From: Stutzerimonas frequens | Lineage (GTDB): Bacteria; Pseudomonadota; Gammaproteobacteria; Pseudomonadales; Pseudomonadaceae | Direction: 5' to 3' | DNA length: 64,000 nt | NCBI RefSeq assembly: GCF_024448335.1 | Contig: NZ_JAMOHM010000001.1 | Span: forward strand, 496,001 to 560,000 | Shown: positions 10,472 to 19,339 of the stretch, piece by piece | Layout of the letters: every line of letters begins with the position of its first letter | Position numbering within the stretch: the first letter of the stretch is position 1 | Made by a program: the position numbers and the translations under genes | Notes under the pieces: model-generated | The model's database searches: none | What the model saw: the letters and a program-made list of their open reading frames with translations, nothing else | Told to the model about the DNA's origin: nothing

Positions 10472-11854
10472 TTATTTTGTATTCAGCTCGTCAGAGGCTT
10501 CATCTACTTTTGCCTCAGCTGCCTTTGCCTTTATAAAATCATCTTTAAACTTCTGAAATGAGTTTTTTATTTCGCTTTCCTTCTCGACTGCGCCGCGATA
10601 ATTTCCTGCAAGGAACTCTTTTAGAAGCTCCATCTTTAGCGAAACCCGCTTGTTGTAAATTAGCTCGCCTGCAATATCAAGCCCATTAGCTGAGAAGAAA
10701 CTATTATCTTTGGCAAGAATCGAAAGCTTAGCCAGCAAAAGCCTTTCCTGATGTATTTCAAATACTTTTGACAGCAATACAAAAAGTATTCTCAAGCATA
10801 TAATCATCACTGACCCCAGCAAGAATGCTAAGGGCAACCTAGAGACAAACAGATCAAAGGCGCTAACAGTTTCAAGTATCGCAGGATCGTTTGAAAGAGC
10901 CACAGCTGACGCTACAAGTCGCCACAGACAGAAAGCCACTACAAGCAATAGCGCGCCACCCACCCAAAAGTATGAATTTATATTGCCTTTACCCTGCTCT
11001 ACGTACGCACTAAATTCTTCCATAAACACGTTTTTATTCGCGAGCAATGCCTGAAGCTCTTCTCGATTATCTTGAATGTTTTCGATAAGATGCTGATTTA
11101 ATCTCTCGTTCTCCCGGAGTCTCTGTTCTAGGTCTGCAGACTGCTTGTTTAGCACACCTACTTTTGCTTCCGATCGAGAAAGCTCTATTTCGCTATGAGA
11201 CAACTTCTCGCGATTCCGTTCTAAATCGGATATAACCTCGGCCAATTCTTTATTCTTTTCCAAGGCCGCAGTGTCACTTTCGCTTATCTGGTTATTTAAT
11301 TCTTTTAGCTCACCAAGCAGCTTTATTTTGGTATTGCTAAATGTATTAGCAATCTCTAATGTGCTTGCTGTATTTGTGCAGAATTCTGAAAAATCGTCAG
11401 CGTTTAATCCAGTAATTTGTATTTTTTCGCATGCGGGAGGCTTAGAAAAAATTGTGCGCTTTATATCAAAGAACTTTATCTCTATTTCGATGAGAAAATC
11501 TTTTGGATAGCAATCCAAATATCTTTCAAAAACGTTTAGTGGGATTTCCCTTTCACCCCCGCGCGCATAGACCAGCCGCACCGACACGTGATTTGTGAGT
11601 TGTCGGGCTTTGGATTTATCTTCTTCTTTTATCCATACCGTAAGATCATATATCCAGATAGGCTCAGAAAATTTTATCGATATCTTGCCGTTCTGAAGCG
11701 CTGTATTGATTCCCCGTTGCGCGTTTACCAGTGAAGATTGCTTGCCACCGATGCGCATATATTCCAAATTTACTTGTGGAGGTGCTGATACAACGGGAAC
11801 GCCAAGCTTTGATAAGCCGTCAATGTTCTTTTGGTTCTGCTCGAAATCCGACAC
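10472..11854 (-). CDS. Unrecognised membrane protein with beta-rich head, coiled coil and two membrane helices
   Basis: A 460-residue protein I cannot assign to a family. Residues 1-165 look like a soluble beta-rich domain. About 168-290 is a long charged coiled coil (ELAEVISDLERNREKLSHSE, LEQRLRENERLNQHLIENIQ). Two membrane helices follow near 297-318 (YFWVGGALLLVVAFCLWRLV) and 335-360 (LPLAFLLGSVMIICLRILFV), then a charged tail of about 100 residues ending in Lys/Glu/Ala repeats. It starts with GTG after GGGGAGGG. Base composition is strongly AT-rich against the neighbours, suggesting recent transfer. A defence or sensor role is possible but there is no direct evidence. Confidence 0.75.
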   Translation of the reverse strand: MSDFEQNQKNIDGLSKLGVPVVSAPPQVNLEYMRIGGKQSSLVNAQRGINTALQNGKISIKFSEPIWIYDLTVWIKEEDKSKARQLTNHVSVRLVYARGGEREIPLNVFERYLDCYPKDFLIEIEIKFFDIKRTIFSKPPACEKIQITGLNADDFSEFCTNTASTLEIANTFSNTKIKLLGELKELNNQISESDTAALEKNKELAEVISDLERNREKLSHSEIELSRSEAKVGVLNKQSADLEQRLRENERLNQHLIENIQDNREELQALLANKNVFMEEFSAYVEQGKGNINSYFWVGGALLLVVAFCLWRLVASAVALSNDPAILETVSAFDLFVSRLPLAFLLGSVMIICLRILFVLLSKVFEIHQERLLLAKLSILAKDNSFFSANGLDIAGELIYNKRVSLKMELLKEFLAGNYRGAVEKESEIKNSFQKFKDDFIKAKAAEAKVDEASDELNTK

Positions 11855-11883
11855 TTAACGCCCTCCCCTGGTAACCATGTGGC

Positions 11884-12402
11884 TTAGAAGCCAGAACCGA
11901 CCCCGCATGCTTCGGTTTTCTTCTTTATGTTTCGCTCTGTAGGATTTTGCTTATGTTGTTGCCACCAGAACTGGCACTCAGCGGATCGGTAGCGTTTTTC
12001 CTGCTGGATTCTCGTTAGCTCGGCTTGGCGACTGGCTTGCTGCTGAGCTTGCTGCTGGGCTCGCGCGTTGGCTTCTGCGGCCGCTCGTTGCCGCATCTCA
12101 ATTTGCGACTGGCGGGTGCTCTGCTCGGCTTGTTTGAGGGCGTGCTGCATATAGAGAGCAGCTTCATGGACGGCAGCTCGCATCCGCTGTTCCTGGACAT
12201 AGTCGTAGAGCAGCTTCCCGCCCCATATGCCGCCGACAATGATGATCGCCGCTAGGATAATGGCTTGGCTGGTATCCATTGGACGGTGGGCGTGTTGAAC
12301 GCTGGATCGACTCCAGCCGCGACGCTCGTTGCGATCGTCGATTTCCTCATCCATGTCGAAGCTGAGATTGCTCAGCTGCTCGTCAATATCACGCCTATCC
12401 AT
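11884..12402 (-). CDS. Unrecognised single-membrane-helix protein with Gln/Ala-rich coiled coil
   Basis: A 172-residue protein of unknown function lying 29 bases upstream of the 460-residue gene in the same direction, so they probably form an operon. A charged N-terminus (about 1-45) is followed by one membrane helix (QAIILAAIIIVGGIWGGKLL, about 46-66) and a coiled coil of Gln, Ala and Arg (residues 80-135). The C-terminal segment has two cysteines (SAECQFWWQQHK and KKTEACGVG). ATG with AGAGGAC upstream supports the start. Its GC content is higher than that of its partner. Confidence 0.7.
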   Translation of the reverse strand: MDRRDIDEQLSNLSFDMDEEIDDRNERRGWSRSSVQHAHRPMDTSQAIILAAIIIVGGIWGGKLLYDYVQEQRMRAAVHEAALYMQHALKQAEQSTRQSQIEMRQRAAAEANARAQQQAQQQASRQAELTRIQQEKRYRSAECQFWWQQHKQNPTERNIKKKTEACGVGSGF

Positions 12403-12613
12403 GTGATCTGTCCTCTAACCGTACCTTGTTCCATGTACTCGGGCGTACCAGCGCCTAGTCACTTCCTTGGCGATCGGTTGGCCTGTGTGTGACCGACCTC
12501 GCAGTTGGCCGATGCTGCCACTAATCGGTGCAGACGTGTTAGCTTTCGTCCTGCCTGCGTAACGGTGGCGCCAGTGCCTATGGGGAATTACCACGTTGCC
12601 TGGCAATCGTGAT

Positions 12614-12709
12614 GGAAGGCAATCGCACCCGGTGGTGCGGCCGGGCTTCAACCCCGGTTGGGGACGGCAGCCGTTCCCGGGTGAGTTCGACTCTCACTGC
12701 CTTCCGCCA
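12614..12709 (+). tRNA. selC: tRNA-Sec (anticodon TCA)
   Basis: A 96-base gene. The acceptor stem is GGAAGGC paired with GCCTTCC, followed by G and an encoded CCA. The anticodon loop CTTCAAC carries TCA at 12648-12650. The long extra arm GGGGACGGCAGCCGTTCCC and the T arm GTGAGTTCGACTCTCAC match E. coli selC (95 nt). It lies downstream of selAB, completing the selenocysteine machinery except selD. Its 5' half is duplicated at 10339. Confidence 0.96.
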
Positions 12710-12859
12710 TATCCCCCCTCTTCCACAGCTCTCCCAAGCCGTCAGTTTTCCTTGTGCGTGCGGCAGTCTGACCTGCCAGGCGATATCAAAACGCTATCGC
12801 CATATCGTGCGAAGCGCGTCAGAATCGCAGCTTTTCTTTCCAGGGACAGGAGAGACGTT

Positions 12860-13177
12860 TTGAGTGACCGGATCGATGAGCGTCGTGCATTGCATGCGCT
12901 ACGGGACCATATCGATTGTCTGCTGGCTGCTGGCGCATCCCTTGTGGGGCGCGATCCGGTGCAGCTGAATTTTCAGGGCAGAACGCTCATCGTTCAGCAC
13001 GGCATGCTGCTCAACGAGAACGGCCATCAGGATCTGATCGAGACGCTGGCCGAGCTGGAGTGGGCGAACAAGCGCACCCGCGATCTGGCGATCGATATCT
13101 GCATTCGACAGCTGGACCATGCGATCAAGCAAAGCTGTGACAAGGTGCTGGACAGCTCCACGCCGGACAAATCCTGA
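12860..13177 (+). CDS. Small hypothetical protein downstream of selC
   Basis: A 105-residue, apparently soluble protein (begins MSDRIDERRALHALRDHIDC, ends SSTPDKS) of no family I recognise. The start is a TTG with GGAGAG about six bases upstream. Composition is that of the chromosome rather than of the insertion. It stands alone between the tRNA and the convergent lipoyl-carrier gene. Confidence 0.65.
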   Translation: MSDRIDERRALHALRDHIDCLLAAGASLVGRDPVQLNFQGRTLIVQHGMLLNENGHQDLIETLAELEWANKRTRDLAIDICIRQLDHAIKQSCDKVLDSSTPDKS

Positions 13178-13264
13178 GCGCCTATCGCGGCGCAATCGGG
13201 ATTGCACCTCGACATTTTTGTTGGGATGTTGGGCCGAAGCCAGGTTACCTAGCCTGCAGCACCT

Positions 13265-13729
13265 TTATTTCCACTGCAGCGCCTGCACATGGGCGTTGGC
13301 CGGGTCGAAATTGTCCAGGCGCATGCGTTCGTCGATGGCGGCTTCGGCTGCCTTGCCCAGCGGGAACTCCTCGCGCACGGTGGCCCAGCCCTCCGGCTTC
13401 AGGCGGACCATCCAGCCATCGCCGTAGCAGTCCTGATTGATCAGCGCCGGTCGCTCGAGTAGCGCTTCGTTCACTGCCAGCAGCTCGCCGCTGACCGGGC
13501 TACGCGCCGAGGACGCGGCCTTGGCGAACTCGACCACGCCGAAGCTGCGCTCACGCTCGATGCGGGCGCCGACGCGCTTGGGGGTGAAGGCGAATATCTC
13601 GCCATAGAGCGCGCAACCGTAAGCGGTCAGGCCAAGGGTGACGCTGCCGTCGGCCTCTTCGCGCAGCCACAGGCTGTGCTCCGGCGCGTAGCGCAGCGAG
13701 TCGGGAAACTCCAGGCCGTGCAGATTCAT
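13265..13729 (-). CDS. GcvH-like lipoyl carrier protein
   Basis: A 154-residue protein of the glycine cleavage H family. The segment GVVEFAKAASSARSPVSGEL matches the lipoylation site of GcvH (VESVKAASDVYAPVSGEV), with the lysine in place. DGSVTLGLTAYGCALYGEI and NQDCYGDGWMVRLKP are also H-protein-like. No gcvT or gcvP is nearby. It overlaps the DsrE-like gene upstream (ATGA), so it may be a lipoate-binding carrier in sulfur chemistry rather than glycine breakdown. That role is inference from context. Confidence 0.8.
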   Translation of the reverse strand: MNLHGLEFPDSLRYAPEHSLWLREEADGSVTLGLTAYGCALYGEIFAFTPKRVGARIERERSFGVVEFAKAASSARSPVSGELLAVNEALLERPALINQDCYGDGWMVRLKPEGWATVREEFPLGKAAEAAIDERMRLDNFDPANAHVQALQWK

Positions 13730-14100
13730 AGGGTCAGCACCCGTTCGTATTCGAGGATCATCTGCGCCAGCTCGCCGCCACTGGAGATTTCATCCAGCTC
13801 GGCGATCAGCGTGGCGGGGTCGAGCTGGACACCGGGCTGGCGACACATCAGCAGCCGCGCGCCGGCCTGCTTGGCGTTGCGGATGAAATGCAGCAAGGGC
13901 TCGCCGCCATCCACTGCGCGCAGCGTTTCGGCCACTTCACGGCGCGCCAGCTGCACGCCCTCGCCCGTTAGGTAGAGCGTCACCTCGGCATCCATGCAGG
14001 CGAGCAGCGTGGCGATGTGAAACGGTGCGGCGCAGCGCGCCGGAGTGCTGGGGCCGCTGGCGACCAGAATCAGTACGCGCCGGGGACTCGGTTCGCTCAT
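13726..14100 (-). CDS. DsrE/DsrF-like family protein
   Basis: A 124-residue protein starting VLILVASGPSTPARCAAPFH, followed by an alternating beta-alpha pattern with CMDAEVTLYLTGEGVQLAR. This resembles the DsrE/TusD and DsrE2-like sulfur-carrier fold. Cysteines occur near residues 23, 34 and 87. ATG at 14100 follows AAGGAGATG. It is translationally coupled to the lipoyl-carrier gene, suggesting joint work in persulfide handling, which is unproven. A family-level call only. Confidence 0.72.
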   Translation of the reverse strand: MSEPSPRRVLILVASGPSTPARCAAPFHIATLLACMDAEVTLYLTGEGVQLARREVAETLRAVDGGEPLLHFIRNAKQAGARLLMCRQPGVQLDPATLIAELDEISSGGELAQMILEYERVLTL

Positions 14101-14254
14101 CAAGCATCTCCTTGCGGACGCGCTCGCAACTGCGCGCGAAGCGGCGCATTTGCGCTCATATCCGGCTATAGCAGGAAACTATCATGACCATAGCCTACAG
14201 TTTGGAACTCATGGTCTAGCATTTTTGAACAATGCACAGATAGGAGATCTACGC

Positions 14255-15436
14255 ATGCTGGCGACATTGCTACCGGCCCTGAAAGACCTCGGCCTGCCGC
14301 TGAAGCTGCAGTTGTGGGATGGCAAAGAGATGGATATCGGCCCCGCCCCCTCTGTCACGCTGGTCATAAAAGACCCCAACCTCGTCACACAACTGGCGCG
14401 CCCCAGCCTGGATGTGCTCGGCGCAGCCTATGTCGAGGGGCATATCGACCTGCTCGGACCGGTGGAAGAGGTCATCTACATCGGCGACGTCATCAGTCGC
14501 GCGTTGTCCGTGGATGACTTCGCAACGCCCACGCGCGAGGCGCATGACAAGGCCACCGATGCCGAAGCCATTTCCTATCACTACGACCTGTCGAACGACT
14601 TCTACCGGCTCTGGCTGGACCGCGACATGGTCTATTCCTGCGCGTACTTCGAGACTGGTGAGGAGGATATCGATCAGGCGCAGCAGGCCAAGCTGCGGCT
14701 GATCTGCCGCAAGCTGCGGCTCAAGCCGGGCGATCGCCTGCTCGACGTGGGCTGCGGCTGGGGCGGGCTGGCGCGCTTCGCCGCGCGCGAGTTCGGCGCC
14801 GAGGTTTTCGGGATCACCCTCAGCCGCGAGCAACTGGCGCTGGCCCGCGAGCGGGTGGCAGCCGAGGGGCTGCAGGACCGCGTGCAGCTGGAGCTGATGG
14901 ACTACCGTGACCTGCCGCAGGACGGCCGTTTCGACAAGGTGGTGAGCGTCGGCATGTTCGAGCACGTCGGCCATGCCAATCTGCCGCTGTACTGCCAGCG
15001 GCTGTTCGGCGCGGTCCGGCCTGGCGGTCTCGTGCTCAACCATGGCATCACCTCGCGCCACCTGGACGGCCGCCCGGTGGCCCATGGCGCCGGCGAGTTC
15101 ATCGATCGCTACGTGTTTCCCCACGGCGAGCTGCCGCACCTGGTGGGCATCAGCAGCTGCATCAGCGAGGCGGGGCTGGAAATCGTGGATGTCGAAAGCC
15201 TGCGCCTGCATTACGCGCGCACGCTGCAGCTGTGGAGCGAACGGCTGGAAGCGCGGCTGGCGGAGGCCCAGGCGCTGGTGCCGGAGCGGGCGCTGCGGAT
15301 CTGGCGACTGTACCTGGCAGGTTGTTCCTATGGCTTTCGCCGCGACTGGATCGACCTGCATCAGATTCTCGCCACCAAACCGTTGCCCGATGGCGGCCAC
15401 GAACTGCCCTGGACCCGTGCCGACCTTTACCGCTGA
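14255..15436 (+). CDS. cfa: Cyclopropane-fatty-acyl-phospholipid synthase
   Basis: A 393-residue SAM-dependent enzyme that methylenates double bonds of membrane phospholipid acyl chains, usually on entering stationary phase. The SAM-binding motif LLDVGCGWGGLARFAAREFG and the family signature ISYHYDLSNDFYRLWLD are clear. So are YSCAYFETGEEDIDQAQQAK and SVGMFEHVGHANLP. ATG at 14255 follows TAGGAG at 14241-14246; earlier in-frame starts have no such site and would overlap the divergent DsrE-like gene. Confidence 0.93.
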   Translation: MLATLLPALKDLGLPLKLQLWDGKEMDIGPAPSVTLVIKDPNLVTQLARPSLDVLGAAYVEGHIDLLGPVEEVIYIGDVISRALSVDDFATPTREAHDKATDAEAISYHYDLSNDFYRLWLDRDMVYSCAYFETGEEDIDQAQQAKLRLICRKLRLKPGDRLLDVGCGWGGLARFAAREFGAEVFGITLSREQLALARERVAAEGLQDRVQLELMDYRDLPQDGRFDKVVSVGMFEHVGHANLPLYCQRLFGAVRPGGLVLNHGITSRHLDGRPVAHGAGEFIDRYVFPHGELPHLVGISSCISEAGLEIVDVESLRLHYARTLQLWSERLEARLAEAQALVPERALRIWRLYLAGCSYGFRRDWIDLHQILATKPLPDGGHELPWTRADLYR

Positions 15437-15467
15437 GCGCCGCTGTTCGGGGGCGCGAGGCGCTTGA

Positions 15468-16319
15468 TCAGCGCAGCAACAGCAGCGGCGTGCGGGTCGT
15501 GCGGATCATGCTGGTGGTGGTGCTGCCAACGAAGAACTGGCGAATGCGCGAGTGGCCGTAGGCGCCCATCACCAGCAGGTCGATACCGTGCTCGGCCTGA
15601 TAGGCATGCAAGGTCGGCTCGACTTCGCCGGCGCGGATGGCGGTGTGTACCTCGAGACCACCAGCGGCCAACGCATCGCGCGCTGCGTTCAGCTGCGTCA
15701 GCACCGCGTCGTCTTCGCTGCCGACCATCACCAGATGGATCGGTAGCCCCTTGAACAGCGGGCTGGCAGCCAGCATCTCGACCCCCTTGAGTGTCGTGGC
15801 GCTGCCGTCGAAGGCGAGCATCAGGCTGCGCGGCGGCGTGAACTGACCGACGGTGACCAGCATCGGCCGATGCATGGTGCGGATCACGCTCTCCAGCTGG
15901 CTGCCGATGTGCTGGATGTCGTCGCCGCTGTCTTCACCCTGGCGGCCGATCACCAGTAGCCGAGTGTCGTTCTGCAGGTCACGCAGGGTCTCGACCAGAT
16001 CGCCGTGACGCTGACGGCACTCGGGCTGGGCGACACCCGCGGAAATCGCCCGCTGGCGCGCCGCATCGAGCATCATGCGGCCCTCCTCCAGCGCCAGCTT
16101 GGCGCGTTTCTCGTCCAGGGTGGCCAGTTCTTGCAGAAGGAATTCACGGCTGCCGAGGCCGATGATGCCGCTCAGGTCGCCCGACACCGGGAACTGCCGG
16201 CGATCCAGCACGTGCAGCAATGTCAGCGGCGCGCCCAGCCGTTGACTGGCCCAGGCGGCACAATCGCAGACCGCGGCTGCTTGCGGGGAGCCGTCGATAC
16301 AGGCCATTACGTGGGTCAT
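15468..16319 (-). CDS. Universal stress protein, tandem UspA domains
   Basis: A 283-residue cytoplasmic protein with two UspA domains (about 1-145 and 146-283). The second ends with the nucleotide-binding signature MGAYGHSRIRQFFVGSTTTS; the first has a degenerate version (VIGRQGEDSGDDIQHIGSQL). Such proteins are ATP-binding stress factors. It lies 14 bases downstream of the SulP gene on the same strand, a common pairing, and is probably co-transcribed with it. Confidence 0.9.
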   Translation of the reverse strand: MTHVMACIDGSPQAAAVCDCAAWASQRLGAPLTLLHVLDRRQFPVSGDLSGIIGLGSREFLLQELATLDEKRAKLALEEGRMMLDAARQRAISAGVAQPECRQRHGDLVETLRDLQNDTRLLVIGRQGEDSGDDIQHIGSQLESVIRTMHRPMLVTVGQFTPPRSLMLAFDGSATTLKGVEMLAASPLFKGLPIHLVMVGSEDDAVLTQLNAARDALAAGGLEVHTAIRAGEVEPTLHAYQAEHGIDLLVMGAYGHSRIRQFFVGSTTTSMIRTTRTPLLLLR

Positions 16320-16333
16320 TGTCGTTCTCCTGG

Positions 16334-17821
16334 TCAGTGGCTCATCAGCTTGTCGATGGCGTCGGGTTTGTCGTGCACGCCGAAGCGGTCGACGATGGTC
16401 GCGCTGGCTTCATTGAGACCCAGCACCTCGACCTCGGTGCCCTCGCGGCGGAACTTGAGTACCACCTTGTCCAGTGCCGAGACCGCGGTGATGTCCCAGA
16501 AATGCGCCCGCGACAGGTCGATGGTCACCCGGCTCAGCGCTTCCTTGAAGTCGAAGGCAGCCGTGAACTTGTCGGCCGAGCTGAAGAACACCTGGCCGAC
16601 CACCTGATAGCGACGGCCGCTGGCGTCGGCATCCAGCTCCGAGTCGATGCTCAGGTAGTGTCCCACCTTGTTGGCGAAGAACATCGCCGCGAGCAATACG
16701 CCAGCCAGTACACCGTAGGCCAGGTTGTGGGTGAAGACCACCACCACCACGGTGACCACCATGACGATGTTGGTCGAGAGCGGGTAGTGCTTGAGGTTGC
16801 GCACGGAATCCCAGCTGAAGGTGCCGATCGAAACCATGATCATCACCGCCACCAGCGCGGCCATGGGAATCTGGCCGACCCAGTCGCTCAGGAACACCAC
16901 CATCAGCAACAGCACCACGCCGGCGACGAGCGTCGACAGCCGGGTGCGGCCGCCTGATTTCACGTTGATCACCGACTGGCCGATCATCGCGCAGCCGGCC
17001 ATGCCGCCGAACAGACCGGAAACGATGTTGGCCACGCCCTGCCCTTTGCACTCCCGGTTCTTGTCGCTACTGGTATCGGTCAGCTCGTCGACGATGGTTG
17101 CGGTCATCAGCGACTCCAGCAGGCCGACCACGGCCAGCGCTGCCGAGTACGGGAAGATGATCGCCAGGGTTTCGAGGTTGAGCGGCACTTCCGGCCAGAG
17201 GAAGACCGGCAGGGTATCGGGCAGCTCGCCCATGTCGCCGACGGTGCGGATATCCAGGCCGAAATAAACTGCCACGGCGGTCATGCTGAGGATGCATACC
17301 AGCGGCGACGGGATGACCTTGCCGAGCTTCGGCACATAGGGGAACAGGTAGATGATGCCCAGACCCGCGGCGGTCATGGCGTAGACGTGCCAGGTGACGC
17401 CTGTCAGCTCGGGCAGCTGGGCCATGAAGATCAGGATGGCCAGCGCATTGACGAAGCCGGTGACCACCGAGCGCGAGACGAAGCGCATCAGCGAGCCGAG
17501 ACGCAGGTAGCCGGCGCCGATCTGCAACAGGCCGCAGAGCAGCGTCGCTGCCAGCAGGTACTGCAGGCCGTGCTCGCGCACCAGGGTCACCATCAGCAGC
17601 GCCATGGCGCCGGTGGCGGCGGAGATCATCCCGGGGCGCCCACCGACGAAGGCGATCACCACCGCGATACAGAACGAGGCATACAGGCCGACCCGCGGAT
17701 CGACCCCGGCGATGATGGAGAAAGCGATGGCTTCGGGAATCAGCGCCAGGGCGACGACGAGACCGGACAGCAGATCGCCACGGAGATTGGAGAACCAGTT
17801 TTGTTTGATCGTTTGCAACAT
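16334..17821 (-). CDS. SulP family inorganic anion transporter with STAS domain
   Basis: A 495-residue inner-membrane transporter with about 10-12 helices, starting with [20 protein letters not shown] (the SulP signature), followed by [19 protein letters not shown] and [20 protein letters not shown]. The C-terminal 90 residues form a STAS domain ([20 protein letters not shown]). The substrate may be sulfate, bicarbonate or another anion and cannot be read from sequence. Bases 17822-18115 upstream hold its promoter region and no gene. Confidence 0.92.
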   Translation of the reverse strand: MLQTIKQNWFSNLRGDLLSGLVVALALIPEAIAFSIIAGVDPRVGLYASFCIAVVIAFVGGRPGMISAATGAMALLMVTLVREHGLQYLLAATLLCGLLQIGAGYLRLGSLMRFVSRSVVTGFVNALAILIFMAQLPELTGVTWHVYAMTAAGLGIIYLFPYVPKLGKVIPSPLVCILSMTAVAVYFGLDIRTVGDMGELPDTLPVFLWPEVPLNLETLAIIFPYSAALAVVGLLESLMTATIVDELTDTSSDKNRECKGQGVANIVSGLFGGMAGCAMIGQSVINVKSGGRTRLSTLVAGVVLLLMVVFLSDWVGQIPMAALVAVMIMVSIGTFSWDSVRNLKHYPLSTNIVMVVTVVVVVFTHNLAYGVLAGVLLAAMFFANKVGHYLSIDSELDADASGRRYQVVGQVFFSSADKFTAAFDFKEALSRVTIDLSRAHFWDITAVSALDKVVLKFRREGTEVEVLGLNEASATIVDRFGVHDKPDAIDKLMSH

Positions 17822-18044
17822 CGGACTATCCAGAGCAAAAGCACCACCATGCAGACCATGGGCGGTCGGCAGCGATACAAGGCGAGATTTTTTGGTTTGA
17901 ATGGTTCAGCTGTCGCTGGGCAATACGCGCGGACAGCAGCGTACGACTACCCCATGACAGGCAGTCGCAGGATGACGCGAGGGGGGCACAGCGCTATGGC
18001 GGACCAGGCAGCCAGGTCATGGGCAATACGGGCTCTGTTGCTGA

Positions 18045-18065
18045 GCGACTCGCCGGGCGAGTCGC
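18045..18065. other. Near-perfect 10-bp palindrome upstream of the SulP gene
   Basis: GCGACTCGCC and GGCGAGTCGC flank a single G. It could be an operator or the hairpin at the end of the HD-GYP transcription unit, but there is no T-run. The function is unknown. Confidence 0.35.
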
Positions 18066-18115
18066 GTTCGGGGGCGCTAGTCTAGCGACAAGCGCCCGCC
18101 TTGACGACCGCCAAT

Positions 18116-19339
18116 CTAGCGCCAGAGCTCGTCCAGGTCGCTGAAGCCCCAGTCGGCAGGGTCTTCCCGACCGACGATGCGGTCGCTGCACTGCGGGTTT
18201 GACAGCTCCAGTTCCTCGAGCGGAATCGCTGCCCGGGTGCGCGTGGAGTAGAACAGCCTCAGCCGGGGCGCCGTCAGCTGCTGCGGATGATGCTCGATGA
18301 CCACGCCGAGCCGCCCCGACTGCAACCGTACCAGCGAGCCCAGCGGGTAGATGCCTACGGCACGTACGAAGGCATGCAGCAGGCGCGTATCGAAATGTCC
18401 CTGCCACTGGGCCATGCGCGCCAACGAACCCGAGGCGTCCCAGGCCGCTTTGTACGGGCGATTCGAGGTGATTGCGTCGTACACGTCGCAGATCGCGCCC
18501 ATGCGCGCCAACAGGCTGATCTTTTCGCCCGCCAGCCGGTGCGGATAGCCGGTGCCGTCGACCTTTTCATGGTGATGCAGGCAGACGTCCAGCACCGCGT
18601 CGGATACCGAGGTCAGCGCGGCGAGCAGCATGGCGTGGCCGCGCTCGGGGTGGCTGCGCATGATGGCGTACTCGTCTTCGCTCAGCTTGCCCGGCTTGTT
18701 GAGCACATCCAGCGGCATGGCCATCTTGCCGATGTCGTGCAGCAGCCCGGCCATGCCGGCTTCCTGCACCTGGTCCTCGGGCAGGCCGAGCTGGCGGGCG
18801 AGCGCGACCATCAGTGCGCACACCGCCACCGAGTGCATGTAAGTGTATTCGTCCTTGGTCTTCAGCCGCGCCAGGCCGAGCAACGCAGAGCCGTTGCGCG
18901 CCAGGGACGCGGAGATCTGCTCCACCAGCGGCAGGCATTGCTGCGGGTCGACGGCCTTACCCAGTCGCGCCTCGGTGAACAGCGAGGTCACCTGTTCCTT
19001 GGAGCGCTTGAGCAGTCGACTCGCCCGCTGCAGTTCGTCCTGCACGCTGCACGGCTGTGTCGGCGCGACGCTTTCCACGTCCGGCTGCAGCAGGGCAGGA
19101 TCCGGCGGTGCCGCCAGAGGTTGCGCCTCGGCGGCGGGTGGAGTCGCCGCTTCGACATCGACGCCCTTGTTCAGGTCGATCCATACCGCCTGGATGCCGC
19201 TGCTGCGCAATGCTTGCAGATCGGCCGGGTCGCTCAGCAGGAATTTGCTGCGCCAGAACGGGTGATCGAACCAGCTGCCTTCCAGCGCATGCACGTACAT
19301 TCCGAAACGCAGCTGGCTGACCAGAATTTTCCTGAGCAA
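18116..19339 (-). CDS. HD-GYP domain protein (predicted cyclic-di-GMP phosphodiesterase)
   Basis: A 407-residue protein. The N-terminal region (about 1-70, LRFGMYVHALEGSWFDHPFW) matches the DUF3391 domain that often precedes HD-GYP. The HD-GYP core has LLHDIGKMAMPLDVLNKPGK, MRSHPERGHAML and HHEKVDGTGYPHRLAGEKIS, with the metal-binding His/Asp residues and the GYP signature retained. These enzymes hydrolyse cyclic-di-GMP, which often controls motility. Any link to the distant flagellar cluster is speculation. No signal peptide or membrane helix is seen. Confidence 0.92.
   Translation of the reverse strand: MLRKILVSQLRFGMYVHALEGSWFDHPFWRSKFLLSDPADLQALRSSGIQAVWIDLNKGVDVEAATPPAAEAQPLAAPPDPALLQPDVESVAPTQPCSVQDELQRASRLLKRSKEQVTSLFTEARLGKAVDPQQCLPLVEQISASLARNGSALLGLARLKTKDEYTYMHSVAVCALMVALARQLGLPEDQVQEAGMAGLLHDIGKMAMPLDVLNKPGKLSEDEYAIMRSHPERGHAMLLAALTSVSDAVLDVCLHHHEKVDGTGYPHRLAGEKISLLARMGAICDVYDAITSNRPYKAAWDASGSLARMAQWQGHFDTRLLHAFVRAVGIYPLGSLVRLQSGRLGVVIEHHPQQLTAPRLRLFYSTRTRAAIPLEELELSNPQCSDRIVGREDPADWGFSDLDELWR

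Larger units (their letters stand above)
10377..12651. mobile_element. Putative 2.3-kb insertion in the tRNA-Sec gene (no integrase seen)
   Basis: Bounded by the 38-bp direct repeats at 10339 and 12614. It contains two minus-strand genes, one markedly AT-rich against a high-GC genome. No integrase, transposase or terminal inverted repeat is visible, so the element may be a remnant, a satellite mobilised in trans, or the outcome of another rearrangement. Unlike most tRNA-targeting islands, which restore the 3' end, this one would have supplied the 5' half of the functional gene. Bases 10377-10471 hold no gene. Confidence 0.55.
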
